A DNA stretch of 22,904 nucleotides from CS3-C152 sp964347025 (GTDB lineage: Archaea; Aenigmatarchaeota; Aenigmatarchaeia; QMZP01; QMZT01), in the NCBI GenBank assembly GCA_964347025.1, contig CAYFWU010000016.1:1-22904 (forward strand), written 5' to 3'. Below, piece after piece: positions 7,727-14,083 of this stretch (positions within the stretch are counted from its first letter, which is position 1; the number at the start of each line of letters is the position of its first letter). Below the pieces are notes generated by a model. It had not been told where the DNA came from. It saw only the letters and a list, made by a program, of their open reading frames with translations, and made no database searches. The position numbers and the translations under genes are program-made.

Positions 7727-7736
7727 AGCGCCACAT
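7727..7736 (+). repeat. Fourth AGCGYYACAT repeat near attR
   Basis: AGCGCCACAT, 26 bases upstream of the GTCCCCAGCG core. The nearest left-end copy (1176) is 47 bases upstream of its own core. The difference of 21 bases is about two helical turns. The bases that follow also resemble each other (TTCTGC here, TTTTGC at 1176). Confidence 0.5.
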
Positions 7737-7749
7737 TCTGCATTGCTGG

Positions 7750-7762
7750 CCTGTCCCCAGCG
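7750..7762 (+). repeat. Putative attR: copy of tRNA-Ser 3' end
   Basis: Exact 13-bp copy of 1067-1079 (CCTGTCCCCAGCG) at the point where AT-rich element sequence gives way to ordinary chromosomal genes and tRNAs. Confidence 0.6.
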
Positions 7763-7798
7763 CTTTATTAGGAAAAGCCCCCAAATATCTAATGTTGG

Positions 7799-8059
7799 GT
7801 GGTGGATATAGCTTTTGATCCAATACAATACATATTCGACTTTCTGAGATTGTTTGATAGCCCGGGGACATACATAATGTGGATAGTTCTGGGTTTGGTC
7901 TTTGTTCCATTTTATGTGAAAAGTGTTTATTTTCAGCTGAAAAATCCACAAGAATACTACATGATGTCTTTCGAGAAGAAGTTCTGGATGGGTTTAATAT
8001 TCATAATTGCCTGGCTTGTTTTTGGTGCAGTGAACTTCATGAGGTTCCTGCCTGCCTGA
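7799..8059 (+). CDS. Small two-TM membrane protein
   Basis: 86 residues with two hydrophobic helices (about 26-46 and 62-82) joined by a polar loop with KNPQEYYMMSFEKK. There are two in-frame GTG codons at the start (7799 and 7802). An AT-rich block upstream supplies a TATA-like region, and no ATG fits. It is the first chromosomal gene beyond attR, so before integration it would have followed tRNA-Ser directly. No family recognised. Confidence 0.6.
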   Translation: MVDIAFDPIQYIFDFLRLFDSPGTYIMWIVLGLVFVPFYVKSVYFQLKNPQEYYMMSFEKKFWMGLIFIIAWLVFGAVNFMRFLPA

Positions 8060-8130
8060 TTCTAAAAACCGATTGCATGATCTGGTGAATTTTTTAAATA
8101 GTTATTGATAATAATACCTATAATACCTAT

Positions 8131-8246
8131 GGGCCTGTGGTCTAGTTGGTTAGGACGCCGCCCTCACACGGCGGAGATCCCCGGTTCAAATGACCCTTTT
8201 TAGAAAAGCGTCAACGGAAAACGGTCTGAAGATCCGGGCGGGCCCA
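8131..8246 (+). tRNA. tRNA-Val(CAC) with T-loop intron at 59/60
   Basis: Acceptor GGGCCTG/CGGGCCC with A73; anticodon stem CCGCC/GGCGG with loop CTCACAC, anticodon CAC at 8165-8167. The T-arm is split by a 42-nt intron (8191-8232). A complete BHB forms: T-stem as outer helix; central TTCA (8185-8188) with TGAA (8227-8230); inner GACC (8192-8195) with GGTC (8223-8226); bulges AAT and GAT. Removing the intron restores T-loop TTCAAAT between CCCGG and CCGGG. Introns at 59/60 are known from some archaea but are non-canonical. Confidence 0.93.
8191..8232 (+). other. BHB intron of tRNA-Val(CAC), position 59/60
   Basis: 42 nt; all four BHB pairs of the central helix and all four of the inner helix are Watson-Crick. 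Confidence 0.9.
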
Positions 8247-8280
8247 TATTTATAAACTATATCTAATAATATGGTTACAT

Positions 8281-8352
8281 GGGTCCGTGGTCTAGTGGTA
8301 TGACGTCGCCTTGACGTGGCGAAGGTCGCCGGTTCGATCCCGGCCGGACCCA
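8281..8352 (+). tRNA. tRNA-Val(GAC)
   Basis: Acceptor GGGTCCG/CGGACCC with A73; anticodon stem TCGCC/GGCGA with loop TTGACGT (anticodon GAC, 8313-8315); T-arm GCCGG-TTCGATC-CCGGC. No intron. TATA-like TTTATAAACT lies about 20-30 bases upstream. Its discriminator base is only one nucleotide from the first base of tRNA-Glu. Confidence 0.97.
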
Positions 8353-8353
8353 T

Positions 8354-8483
8354 GCCCCTGTAGTCTAGTTGGCCAAGGATACCGGCCTTTCGAGTACTTT
8401 TCAAAAACTTGAAAGGGAAGAGGCGAAAGCCTATGACTTAACGAAGACAGCCGGTGACCCGGGTTCGAATCCCGGCGGGGGCA
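8354..8483 (+). tRNA. tRNA-Glu(TTC) with canonical 37/38 intron
   Basis: Acceptor GCCCCTG/CGGGGGC with A73; T-arm CCGGG-TTCGAAT-CCCGG. Anticodon stem CCGGC/GCCGG; loop CTTTCG|A with anticodon TTC at 8389-8391. The intron 8393-8448 (56 nt) has central helix CTTT/GAAG and bulges CGA and ACA. It folds into two internal hairpins: an 8-bp stem CTTTTCAA/TTGAAAGG (8397-8416) and AGGC-GAAA-GCCT (8421-8432) with a GNRA tetraloop. The inner BHB helix is weak (two pairs), so the motif is a relaxed BHB. Confidence 0.93.
8393..8448 (+). other. Intron of tRNA-Glu(TTC), position 37/38
   Basis: 56 nt with two internal hairpins, one capped by a GAAA tetraloop. Confidence 0.85.
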
Positions 8484-8494
8484 TAGGTGAATGT

Positions 8495-8668
8495 ATGCCT
8501 GTATTCGAAAGATACTGTGATAGATGCGGAGAACTGAGCAAAAGGCTCAAGAATGTTAATGGTAGAATGCTCTGTCCCAAATGTAGAGGTTTGAGAACAG
8601 GAGAAGAGGACGAGGAAACAGGGAGGAAAGCTCAACTCAGAAAGCTTTGGACCACGAAAGAAGAATAA
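8495..8668 (+). CDS. 57-aa zinc-ribbon protein embedded in tRNA cluster
   Basis: Starts at the ATG at 8495, preceded by SD-like AGGTGA (8485-8490), 11 bases after the end of tRNA-Glu. It ends 8 bases before tRNA-Leu. CDRCG (about residues 8-12) and CPKC (about 28-31) form a four-cysteine zinc ribbon. The C-terminal half is charged (EEDEETGRKAQLRKLW). An in-frame ATG at 8369 lies inside tRNA-Glu and is rejected as the start. There is no room for a separate promoter, so the mRNA is probably released from a joint tRNA-mRNA-tRNA transcript. Function not recognised; small zinc ribbons of this type often bind nucleic acid or RNA polymerase. Confidence 0.75.
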   Translation: MPVFERYCDRCGELSKRLKNVNGRMLCPKCRGLRTGEEDEETGRKAQLRKLWTTKEE

Positions 8669-8697
8669 AAATACATGCGGGGGTACCCAAGTGGTCA

Positions 8698-8712
8698 ATG
8701 GCTTCGGCCAAA
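8698..8712 (+). other. Mini-intron 1 of tRNA-Leu (D-loop)
   Basis: 15 nt between TGGT-CA and GGGG. Removal gives a normal D-arm CCC-AAGTGGTCA-GGG; without removal the D and anticodon arms are too far apart. Confidence 0.6.
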
Positions 8713-8720
8713 GGGGCTAG

Positions 8721-8751
8721 AGTATCTAAACGATGCGTTAGGTATGGCCAG
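8721..8751 (+). other. Intron 2 of tRNA-Leu (anticodon stem, 30/31)
   Basis: 31 nt. The central helix pairs 8715-8718 with 8746-8749. The 8-bp inner helix pairs 8722-8729 with 8738-8745. Splicing produces a perfect five-pair anticodon stem. Confidence 0.75.
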
Positions 8752-8768
8752 GTTTAGGTATGGCCAGG
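8737..8768 (+). repeat. 16-nt tandem duplication spanning tRNA-Leu introns
   Basis: Units 8737-8752 and 8753-8768 are identical at 15 of 16 positions (xTTAGGTATGGCCAGG), followed by a partial TTCAGG. The duplication copies the anticodon-loop bases together with the 3' splice region of intron 2. Confidence 0.85.
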
Positions 8769-8804
8769 TTCAGGTTCGTCGGAACCATAGGTTTCCGTTG
8801 AGAA
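8759..8804 (+). other. Intron 3 of tRNA-Leu (37/38)
   Basis: 46 nt; central helix 8753-8756 with 8799-8802, inner helix 8760-8763 with 8795-8798, bulges GGT and AAG. It contains a second copy of the intron 2 3' splice region and the hairpin CGGAACC-ATA-GGTTTCCG. Confidence 0.65.
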
Positions 8805-8919
8805 GCCTAGTAGCTTAGTGCTTTCCTGGGTTCGAATCCCAGCCCCCGCATCATACTATTTCTTTCAATAGTCTCAGATGTAGAAAAATCTAAAAATAAA
8901 AAATAGGGAGTATCTGTGT

Positions 8920-9225
8920 TTACTTCGAAAGTGAAATGGTTATTGTTGAGACGTTCAGTTCGTTGTCCCTTTCTCCCTGAATCTTCTCTGTTCCTATCTC
9001 GATCTTATGTTTCACATCGTTAACGAACCTGTTCCTGACAACTTCCGCGACATCTACCGCACGAGATATAGATCTGCCTCTTGCCTTCAAATAGACTTCT
9101 TTTGCTCCTTCTGAAAACTGTGTTATCACGGCAAGCACGTAGGACATTGTTGGTTTCTTTCCTACGAAAACCACGTTGTCATCTGCTCTCTTTGCTTTCT
9201 CTTGTTTTTCTGCCTTTTCTGCCAT
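8920..9225 (-). CDS. albA: Alba family DNA/RNA-binding chromatin protein
   Basis: 101 residues. VGKKPTMSYVLAVITQF (about 21-37) is the Alba signature, followed by the KARGRSISRAVDVAEVVRNRF region that lines the nucleic-acid groove. The rest matches the beta-alpha-beta-alpha-beta-beta fold and usual length, preceded by a Lys/Glu-rich N-terminal tail of about 17 residues. Alba is an abundant dimeric protein that coats archaeal DNA and also binds RNA. A strong SD (GGAGGTG, 9231-9237) lies upstream. It is transcribed on its own between the tRNA cluster and the pilin-like operon. Confidence 0.97.
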   Translation of the reverse strand: MAEKAEKQEKAKRADDNVVFVGKKPTMSYVLAVITQFSEGAKEVYLKARGRSISRAVDVAEVVRNRFVNDVKHKIEIGTEKIQGERDNELNVSTITISLSK

Positions 9226-9314
9226 GTTAGCACCTCCTAATTAACTAATATGGTTGTTTCCCTGTTTGATTTCAGATAATTTTAATATAATTCTAGGCTT
9301 TTAAAAGCTTTATC

Positions 9315-10535
9315 CTATGCGATTTTTATAAGAAATACCATGCTAACGGACTCGAAGGTTGCATTGGCTCCGTTGGAAACAGGGAATTTCGAGCTCGAAT
9401 CAGTGACGTTGATCTGCAGGATCGCCTCACAGGGGGTGTCCTTCTTATCGATAACAACAGCGTTTATAACGTAGTTCTTATCCTTCACGTTGTCCTTGGG
9501 CTTATCGTCCTTTTTTAGGTTTATGCATTGCAAAGTTTTCAGGTCATTGAAGATTTCGGAGGATTTCTCGTAGAGCTTTAAGTAGTCAAGAGAGTAGGAA
9601 TGCCCTAGTTGCGGGGTAGATTCAATGCTTATTCTCTCCTCACCTGTTTCATGTTTTATGACATCATGGAAGCGTATGGTTTCATCGCTGTTTGCAAATA
9701 CCTCTGTCTCGCCGTCAAGATAATTTATTGCTATCTGATCAGTCTTAAATACTGGTATTGAGTAATACCTCTCGAAGAAGCTATAACCCCCATCAGTATA
9801 CTCGTTTAGATTCTCTGTTATTGCGGATTTCAGGCTGTCATTAAGATCTTTCTCTGAAGGTTTCAAAACACCACCTGTTTCCTGCCAGTAGCTGTAAACT
9901 CTGCTCTTGCAGTCCTTGAAGAAATCACCACAGTTATCCCAGTTAAGGAGGAACTCCTTTTGCAGCGAATTTACAGTTCCGGTGTCAACCACTGCTGTCT
10001 CATTCATACCTTTATCCTTCTGGAATTTCTTGACACCTTCAAGGCTTCCCTTACCGAACTTGCAGTCAATACCGCTCGTGTAATAGGGATCCCCACCACT
10101 GTCTTTGAGATTCGTTAGTATACATTGGAGCTTTCCTATCTGATTGTTGTGGTTTTCAGCATTCTCATCTCCTTCTTTACATCCAAATGCCCCATCACCG
10201 CACCCGAGAAGTTTTCCTCCTATCTTTTCCTCCTTAAGATTACAGTTATAGTTGCAGTTTAGGTTTTCTGCATACTGCGAAGTGGTTGGAACATCCTTCC
10301 ATCCGCCCCTCATCGCGTTGTCGTACATTGCCTGGTAAACAGAGTAGTCCAAGGAATTCTCGAGGTAAAGATTCGCAAGGTTCATTCCATTTTTAACTAC
10401 ATAGATATCGAAAAGGAAGAATTCCACGGTTGTCTCCCTGTACAGCATGTAATAGACAACCTGCCCGACAACTAAAACTAGCATTACCGCAAGCACTATT
10501 GCAAATATTGTCAGTGCCGGAACTACTCCTTTCAT
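9315..10535 (-). CDS. Pilin-like membrane protein with peptidoglycan-binding-like domain
   Basis: The ATG at 10535 forms an ATGA overlap with the stop of the M23 gene and sits six bases after GGTGAT, so it is preferred to the ATG six bases upstream. MKG|VVPALTIFAIVLAVMLV fits an archaeal class III (prepilin) signal: short basic leader, K-G, then a hydrophobic helix. About residues 135-200 match the PG_binding_1 pattern (GKLQCIL, then GIDCKFGKGSLEGVKKFQKDKGM, then DTGTVNSLQ), a three-helix domain used by bacterial wall enzymes to hold peptidoglycan. Many cysteines suggest an oxidised extracellular fold. The last ~200 residues are unassigned. Last gene of the minus-strand operon, directly after the M23 peptidase. 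The domain call is by pattern only. Confidence 0.7.
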   Translation of the reverse strand: MKGVVPALTIFAIVLAVMLVLVVGQVVYYMLYRETTVEFFLFDIYVVKNGMNLANLYLENSLDYSVYQAMYDNAMRGGWKDVPTTSQYAENLNCNYNCNLKEEKIGGKLLGCGDGAFGCKEGDENAENHNNQIGKLQCILTNLKDSGGDPYYTSGIDCKFGKGSLEGVKKFQKDKGMNETAVVDTGTVNSLQKEFLLNWDNCGDFFKDCKSRVYSYWQETGGVLKPSEKDLNDSLKSAITENLNEYTDGGYSFFERYYSIPVFKTDQIAINYLDGETEVFANSDETIRFHDVIKHETGEERISIESTPQLGHSYSLDYLKLYEKSSEIFNDLKTLQCINLKKDDKPKDNVKDKNYVINAVVIDKKDTPCEAILQINVTDSSSKFPVSNGANATFESVSMVFLIKIA

Positions 10536-11551
10536 TCCCATATCACCATCTCCACCTTGCCTTTCTTTCCTCCAGGAAGAGGAATATCAATGCCGTATCC
10601 CGTTACCCTGTGGGAAGGCTGTTCGCACTCCACGGGAGCGTTCGGAAGATAGGGGCAGGGATCAACCGCCGTAGCGTCACTCTTCTTTTCGGCGGTCCCG
10701 AGTTCGAAATGAAGGTGCGTTCCTTTCGAGTAACCCGTGTTCCCAACCAGACCTATGTGTCTGTTGCTGGCCACAACCACTTTATCGCCTTTCTTCAGAC
10801 CAGTCACAACATCCTTAAGATGAACATAAAAGGTATAGAACGTCTGTCCACTCTGGTGATGCTTTAATGTGACATAGTTCCCCAAACCTCCGTTGCAACC
10901 GCATTGACGATGATTGTATCTCTTATCGGGATCACTAGTGGTATCATCAATTATTTTACAGCTAGCCGGAGCAGCTGCACACCCGCCTACTATTTCCACA
11001 ACCTGACCATCCGCGGCGGGGTATACCTCTGTCCCCTCCGGCAAAGCTATGTCTATTCCTCCATGAAGTTTTAGAGAGCCCTCTTCCATCCTTAAGCCGA
11101 AACCCGAAGAAATAACTGGCGTTCCTCTCACGGGCCAATCAAGATTTATGCTGCCCAGTTTGTAGATCCTTGCAGCTTTGGAGGGGTCTCCTTTCTTTTT
11201 CTCGTATACCGTGTTTCCAGAGGAATCCTTCACGATTAGATAGTAGTTTTCCAACTCGCTCAGGGTATTTCCGATTTTTTCTAAATCTCCCTTAAGTATT
11301 TTATCTGAATCCTTCGCGATTAAACTGCCGAGGATTTCCATGTAATCCTTTTCGTTTAGCCGGGAACCTAGGAAAGTGAGGCCTTCCGTTGCCCTCTCGT
11401 CTATTTCGATATATATGTCCACCTCTCCCTTGATTTTAAAAATCTTCGTTATGATATGAGTCTTTGCAAAAAGATGCATGCCGAAAATTACAAATGCCAT
11501 CGCAATGATGATTACCCACAATCCCACAAAGCCCTTTTTATACCTTGACAC
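10532..11551 (-). CDS. Membrane-anchored M23 (LytM-type) metallopeptidase with pilin-like N-terminus
   Basis: 339 residues from a GTG start that overlaps the upstream gene by 14 bases. MSRYKKG|FVGLWVIIIAMAFVIF is a prepilin-like signal/anchor. About 100 residues of helical stalk follow, then an M23 domain: SGFGLR, H163-G-G-I-D167, GTEVYPAADGQV, a YVHL turn, and GNTGYSKGTHLHFE with H279 and H281. H163, D167 and H281 match the zinc ligands, and H279 is the usual catalytic-site histidine. M23 enzymes cut peptide cross-bridges of bacterial peptidoglycan. Archaea lack this polymer, so the target is presumably a bacterium (or, less likely, a proteinaceous or pseudomurein-like wall). A cysteine-rich insertion (about 190-220) is unusual. 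It sits between a pilin-like protein and the peptidoglycan-binding protein. Confidence 0.92.
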   Translation of the reverse strand: MSRYKKGFVGLWVIIIAMAFVIFGMHLFAKTHIITKIFKIKGEVDIYIEIDERATEGLTFLGSRLNEKDYMEILGSLIAKDSDKILKGDLEKIGNTLSELENYYLIVKDSSGNTVYEKKKGDPSKAARIYKLGSINLDWPVRGTPVISSGFGLRMEEGSLKLHGGIDIALPEGTEVYPAADGQVVEIVGGCAAAPASCKIIDDTTSDPDKRYNHRQCGCNGGLGNYVTLKHHQSGQTFYTFYVHLKDVVTGLKKGDKVVVASNRHIGLVGNTGYSKGTHLHFELGTAEKKSDATAVDPCPYLPNAPVECEQPSHRVTGYGIDIPLPGGKKGKVEMVIWE

Positions 11552-12383
11552 TCAATCGCCCCATATGAATTTTATCAATTTTTTCGAATAATTCCATACA
11601 CGTTTCGCTATCCATTGAATCAAAAATTCTTATCTTATCGCAATTTACAAGCTCATGCGGTATTATACTCGTAACAGGAGTATCATGAAAATCAACTATC
11701 CTGGAATCGAATTTTATTCCCTCATCCTCCATGTCCTCGAGCCATTTCCTTACCTCGTAAGATGGAATGGTTTGTACGTTTACAGGTAAACTCTTGTAGT
11801 AGTTTTTGGAATAAAGTTTCAGAACCACGTCGTTTGCTTTCAGGCTTCCAAGACCCTCCCATTTTGCCTGTACAAGAAATTCCCCGTTAAGTTTCGTATT
11901 TTTATCAGTTATCTTTTTCACTTCAGGTATTGCTATGGAAACCCACATGCTGTGCTCTATCTTTATTTGCTTGTTGTAATACCTTCTAATGCTTTCCAAT
12001 AGATCACTGGCAATTGCAGCAGGAGGGAACAGGTATTTCAGCTTATCACTCGATGGGGTAGGGAAGGAATATTTCTTGTTGCTTTCAATATCCTTTACTT
12101 CGGCCTCCATTATCGGTTCCTGTATCTCGCATATCCTGTTAATACTGTCATCATCATACTCCTCAAGAACATCCTCTGAAATGAGCCGTTCATTCGCGCT
12201 GAGCCTGGCCAAACAACTCTCCGCAGCATGAGAAGCTTCAACAAGCTGAATATTCTCTATGGGTATTTTAACAACCCCTGCAAAATCAATATAGTACGTT
12301 TGAACCGTTATCAAAATTGTTACAATTGCAATTGCAAAGATGACCACCCCCACTGTCAGATAGAGTTCGAACCCTCCTTTCAT
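11538..12383 (-). CDS. Pilin-like secreted protein, unrecognised
   Basis: 281 residues. MKG|GFELYLTVGVVIFAIAIVTIL is a typical short class III signal followed by a single hydrophobic helix, so the protein is predicted to enter a pilus-like fibre or stay membrane-anchored with its bulk outside. The extracellular part is mixed and charged, with four cysteines (SCLARL, RICEIQ, NCDKI, TCMELF). A good SD (GAGGTGT) lies upstream. The stop overlaps the M23 start by 14 bases, implying coupled translation. Its position between the SLT and M23 enzymes suggests a structural or adaptor role. No family recognised. Confidence 0.75.
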   Translation of the reverse strand: MKGGFELYLTVGVVIFAIAIVTILITVQTYYIDFAGVVKIPIENIQLVEASHAAESCLARLSANERLISEDVLEEYDDDSINRICEIQEPIMEAEVKDIESNKKYSFPTPSSDKLKYLFPPAAIASDLLESIRRYYNKQIKIEHSMWVSIAIPEVKKITDKNTKLNGEFLVQAKWEGLGSLKANDVVLKLYSKNYYKSLPVNVQTIPSYEVRKWLEDMEDEGIKFDSRIVDFHDTPVTSIIPHELVNCDKIRIFDSMDSETCMELFEKIDKIHMGRLSVKV

Positions 12384-12437
12384 ATTTTCGACACCTCATG
12401 TTGTTTCGATTGAAGCAGGCGGAACCTGCTTTATTTG

Positions 12438-13493
12438 TTATACATATTTCTTCCATTCCTCAGCATAGCTCATCACCCTGCTTACGTAGCCTTCCTGGGC
12501 TTCACGGTGGCATTCGCCGCTGTTGTACATTCTCAGGCCTCCCTCAACGTTTCCGCATCTTAAGATGCTGTCGTACAGGTGGTGAGTCCCGGCCTCTATC
12601 GCCTTTTCTGGATTGAACCTTTCATCTTCATCGTCCGGTTTACACTCGCTAGGGGTACATGAATTACACGAAGAAACCTTTGTAGGATTTCCATACTTGT
12701 CCTTGCATATGTCCTTACGGCACCACTCAAACGGATACTGAGGAACTTTCAGCTTATATAATCTGGCAGTTCCTGGAACGAACTGTATAATTCCAGCGGC
12801 GCCGCAGGGGCTTACCGCCTTCTCATTCCATCTGGATTCTTCGCTTATCAGCCCTGCTATCAGGGCTTCGGGCTTGTTGTAATAGGCAGTCAGATTATGA
12901 TTGGGGTCTCTGGCGCTCTTCTCTATCGCATCCTTGTAAGCACTGTATTTGGCGATGAAATAGTTTTGAATGCTAACAGAAGAAATTGTGAATGACTTGG
13001 TCGGGGATATTTCAACGGGTTTGTTTGGTTCTTTCGAAAGGGTGATGTGAGACACGTTACTGAACACTTCACATTTGGTGGCCTTGAATGCCTTCGTTCC
13101 TCCGCAGGTTATTGAAAGCTCCCCAACAATTGGAACCTGACCGCTGTCTCTTTTCCTATCCAACTTTTCGTCATAGGCGGTGACCTTTATGTAATAGTTA
13201 CCTAGCGGCTTGATGGAAGTGTATGTCCGTTTAGACCATGAATACCTGCCTATCTCTATATCGAAACTCCCGTTCAGATTCTTCTCCACCTTTCCCCTTT
13301 CAGTGGTCGAGAGACCGTTTATGTAGGAAGCAAGTGAATGAGCAGTGGACAATGCCCTCGCCTCCATGCTGGTTCTCAGACTGGGCCTTGTCTGATCATA
13401 GATTATCAAAATTCCCAATATCGATATTATTATGACAGCTACGAGAATTATTATCGGCTGGGTAAGCGAACCCTTTGACATCTCAATCAACAT
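12438..13493 (-). CDS. Pilin-anchored lytic transglycosylase (SLT domain)
   Basis: 351 residues. MSKG|SLTQPIIILVAVIIISILG (from the fifth codon, an internal ATG at 13481 that may be the true start) is a class III signal with the hydrophobic helix typical of pilins. About 170 residues of beta-rich linker follow. From about residue 207 a lysozyme-like SLT domain is clear: ALIAGLISEESRWN with the catalytic-type glutamate at E219, AVSPCGAAGIIQFVPGTARLY, then NPEKAIEAGTHHL, MYNSGE and GYVSRVMSYAEEW. SLT enzymes cleave the MurNAc-GlcNAc bond of peptidoglycan, leaving 1,6-anhydro ends. An eight-cysteine insertion (about 255-280) lies between the two halves. With the M23 gene two positions downstream, it supplies the second bond type needed to open a bacterial wall. 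Confidence 0.92.
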   Translation of the reverse strand: MLIEMSKGSLTQPIIILVAVIIISILGILIIYDQTRPSLRTSMEARALSTAHSLASYINGLSTTERGKVEKNLNGSFDIEIGRYSWSKRTYTSIKPLGNYYIKVTAYDEKLDRKRDSGQVPIVGELSITCGGTKAFKATKCEVFSNVSHITLSKEPNKPVEISPTKSFTISSVSIQNYFIAKYSAYKDAIEKSARDPNHNLTAYYNKPEALIAGLISEESRWNEKAVSPCGAAGIIQFVPGTARLYKLKVPQYPFEWCRKDICKDKYGNPTKVSSCNSCTPSECKPDDEDERFNPEKAIEAGTHHLYDSILRCGNVEGGLRMYNSGECHREAQEGYVSRVMSYAEEWKKYV

Positions 13494-13506
13494 TCTTCGA
13501 TATTAT

Positions 13507-14049
13507 TTAATTAGCGACACACGGGTCGATATTCTTGATGACGGCGGTCGGGGTTGTTTGATAGTCCTCCATGTGTATGCAATGTTTCTCGTTGGCACCT
13601 TCGAATACCGCCTTTTCGAAAACACCATAGTTTCTCCATATGCATGTGGTTTTCATTCTGCCTCTCTGGTATGCTTTAAGGGGATTCTTTAAATAATCAC
13701 CAACCCCTGCCTTGTATTCAATGGGTATCATTATAATGAAACTGCCGTAGCCCTTAAGCCTGTTCCTATCCTCATCACAATCGTATATGTTTACCTCGCT
13801 TTTGATATCCTGAGCAGTTAGACCAGACACATCAACAAATATAACCTTCTGCACACAACCCCTGAAATCAACAATGTTATCTCCGTTCTTTAAGCCCATT
13901 AAAGCTTTCTTTGGTTGGCTCCAGCACGGTCCGTAAATAAGATTGCTCAAAAGTATGAAAAGCAGGAAAATGGCAAGTCCTGCCCCAATAATCGCAACAC
14001 AGAGTAGCAGAATCTGTTTTACGCCCACTTCACCCCTCAGTTTACTCAT
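13507..14049 (-). CDS. Pilin-like secreted protein
   Basis: From the ATG at 14049 (180 aa): MSKLRG|EVGVKQILLLCVAIIGAGLA is a class III-type signal and hydrophobic helix. A GTG at 14070 would add seven residues and is less likely. About 29 bases upstream of the ATG an AATTTAAA box fits a leaderless promoter. The extracellular domain is small, with about seven cysteines (GPCW, RGCVQK, YDCDED, TTCIW, KHCIHM, DPCVAN) and alternating strands, like a disulfide-bonded minor pilin. Stops 14 bases before the SLT gene. No family recognised beyond the pilin-like architecture. Confidence 0.75.
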   Translation of the reverse strand: MSKLRGEVGVKQILLLCVAIIGAGLAIFLLFILLSNLIYGPCWSQPKKALMGLKNGDNIVDFRGCVQKVIFVDVSGLTAQDIKSEVNIYDCDEDRNRLKGYGSFIIMIPIEYKAGVGDYLKNPLKAYQRGRMKTTCIWRNYGVFEKAVFEGANEKHCIHMEDYQTTPTAVIKNIDPCVAN

Positions 14050-14083
14050 AAGAATAATTTTGTTTTCCACATTTAAATTTCAG

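Larger units (their letters stand above)
1080..7762. mobile_element. Putative integrated genetic element at tRNA-Ser(CGA)
   Basis: The region between the tRNA-Ser 3' end and an exact 13-bp copy of that end (7750-7762) is clearly AT-richer than the flanking genes. It encodes none of the housekeeping functions seen elsewhere and holds seven genes: one signal-peptide/TM protein, one probable HEPN protein, one small two-TM protein, three lipoproteins and one 737-aa protein. Repeats near both ends (AGCGYYACAT) and a promoter module shared by three genes point to a unit that travels together. No tyrosine or serine recombinase was recognised, so the element is either defective, mobilised in trans, or uses an enzyme I cannot identify. 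A 13-bp repeat is short, so the right boundary is inferred. Confidence 0.6.
8677..8850 (+). tRNA. tRNA-Leu with three introns; anticodon UAG (or CAG by alternative splicing)
   Basis: Acceptor GCGGGGG/CCCCCGC with A73, class II variable arm (AGC-TTAGT-GCT) and T-arm CTGGG-TTCGAAT-CCCAG identify leucine. The 174-nt gene resolves as exons 8677-8697, 8713-8720, 8752-8758 and 8805-8850 with introns of 15, 31 and 46 nt. The mature form is 82 nt, with D-stem CCC/GGG, anticodon stem CTAGG/CCTAG (five Watson-Crick pairs) and loop TTTAGGG, anticodon UAG. Intron 2 has a strong BHB: GGCT/GGCC, bulges AGA and AGG, and an 8-bp inner helix GTATCTAA/TTAGGTAT. Intron 3 pairs TTTA/TGAG and ATGG/CCGT with bulges GGT and AAG. 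Intron 1 pairs TGGT/GCCA with bulges CAA and AAG. A duplicated 3' splice site (8751 and 8767) could give exon GTTCAGG and anticodon CAG instead. Confidence 0.82.

Noticed and set aside
8369..8494. Upstream in-frame ATG extending the zinc-ribbon ORF through tRNA-Glu
   Set aside because: It lies inside the tRNA and its intron. The ATG at 8495 has a good Shine-Dalgarno sequence.
8699..8710. TGGC-TTCG-GCCA hairpin as a structural D-loop extension of tRNA-Leu
   Set aside because: Keeping it leaves extra bases between the D and anticodon arms. Removing a 15-nt intron gives a normal D-arm.
8798..8809. TTGAGAA followed by GCCTA as an anticodon arm giving tRNA-Leu(GAG)
   Set aside because: No upstream strand can be spliced to it with a valid BHB. 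The UAG solution gives a perfect stem, plausible BHBs and a normal variable arm.
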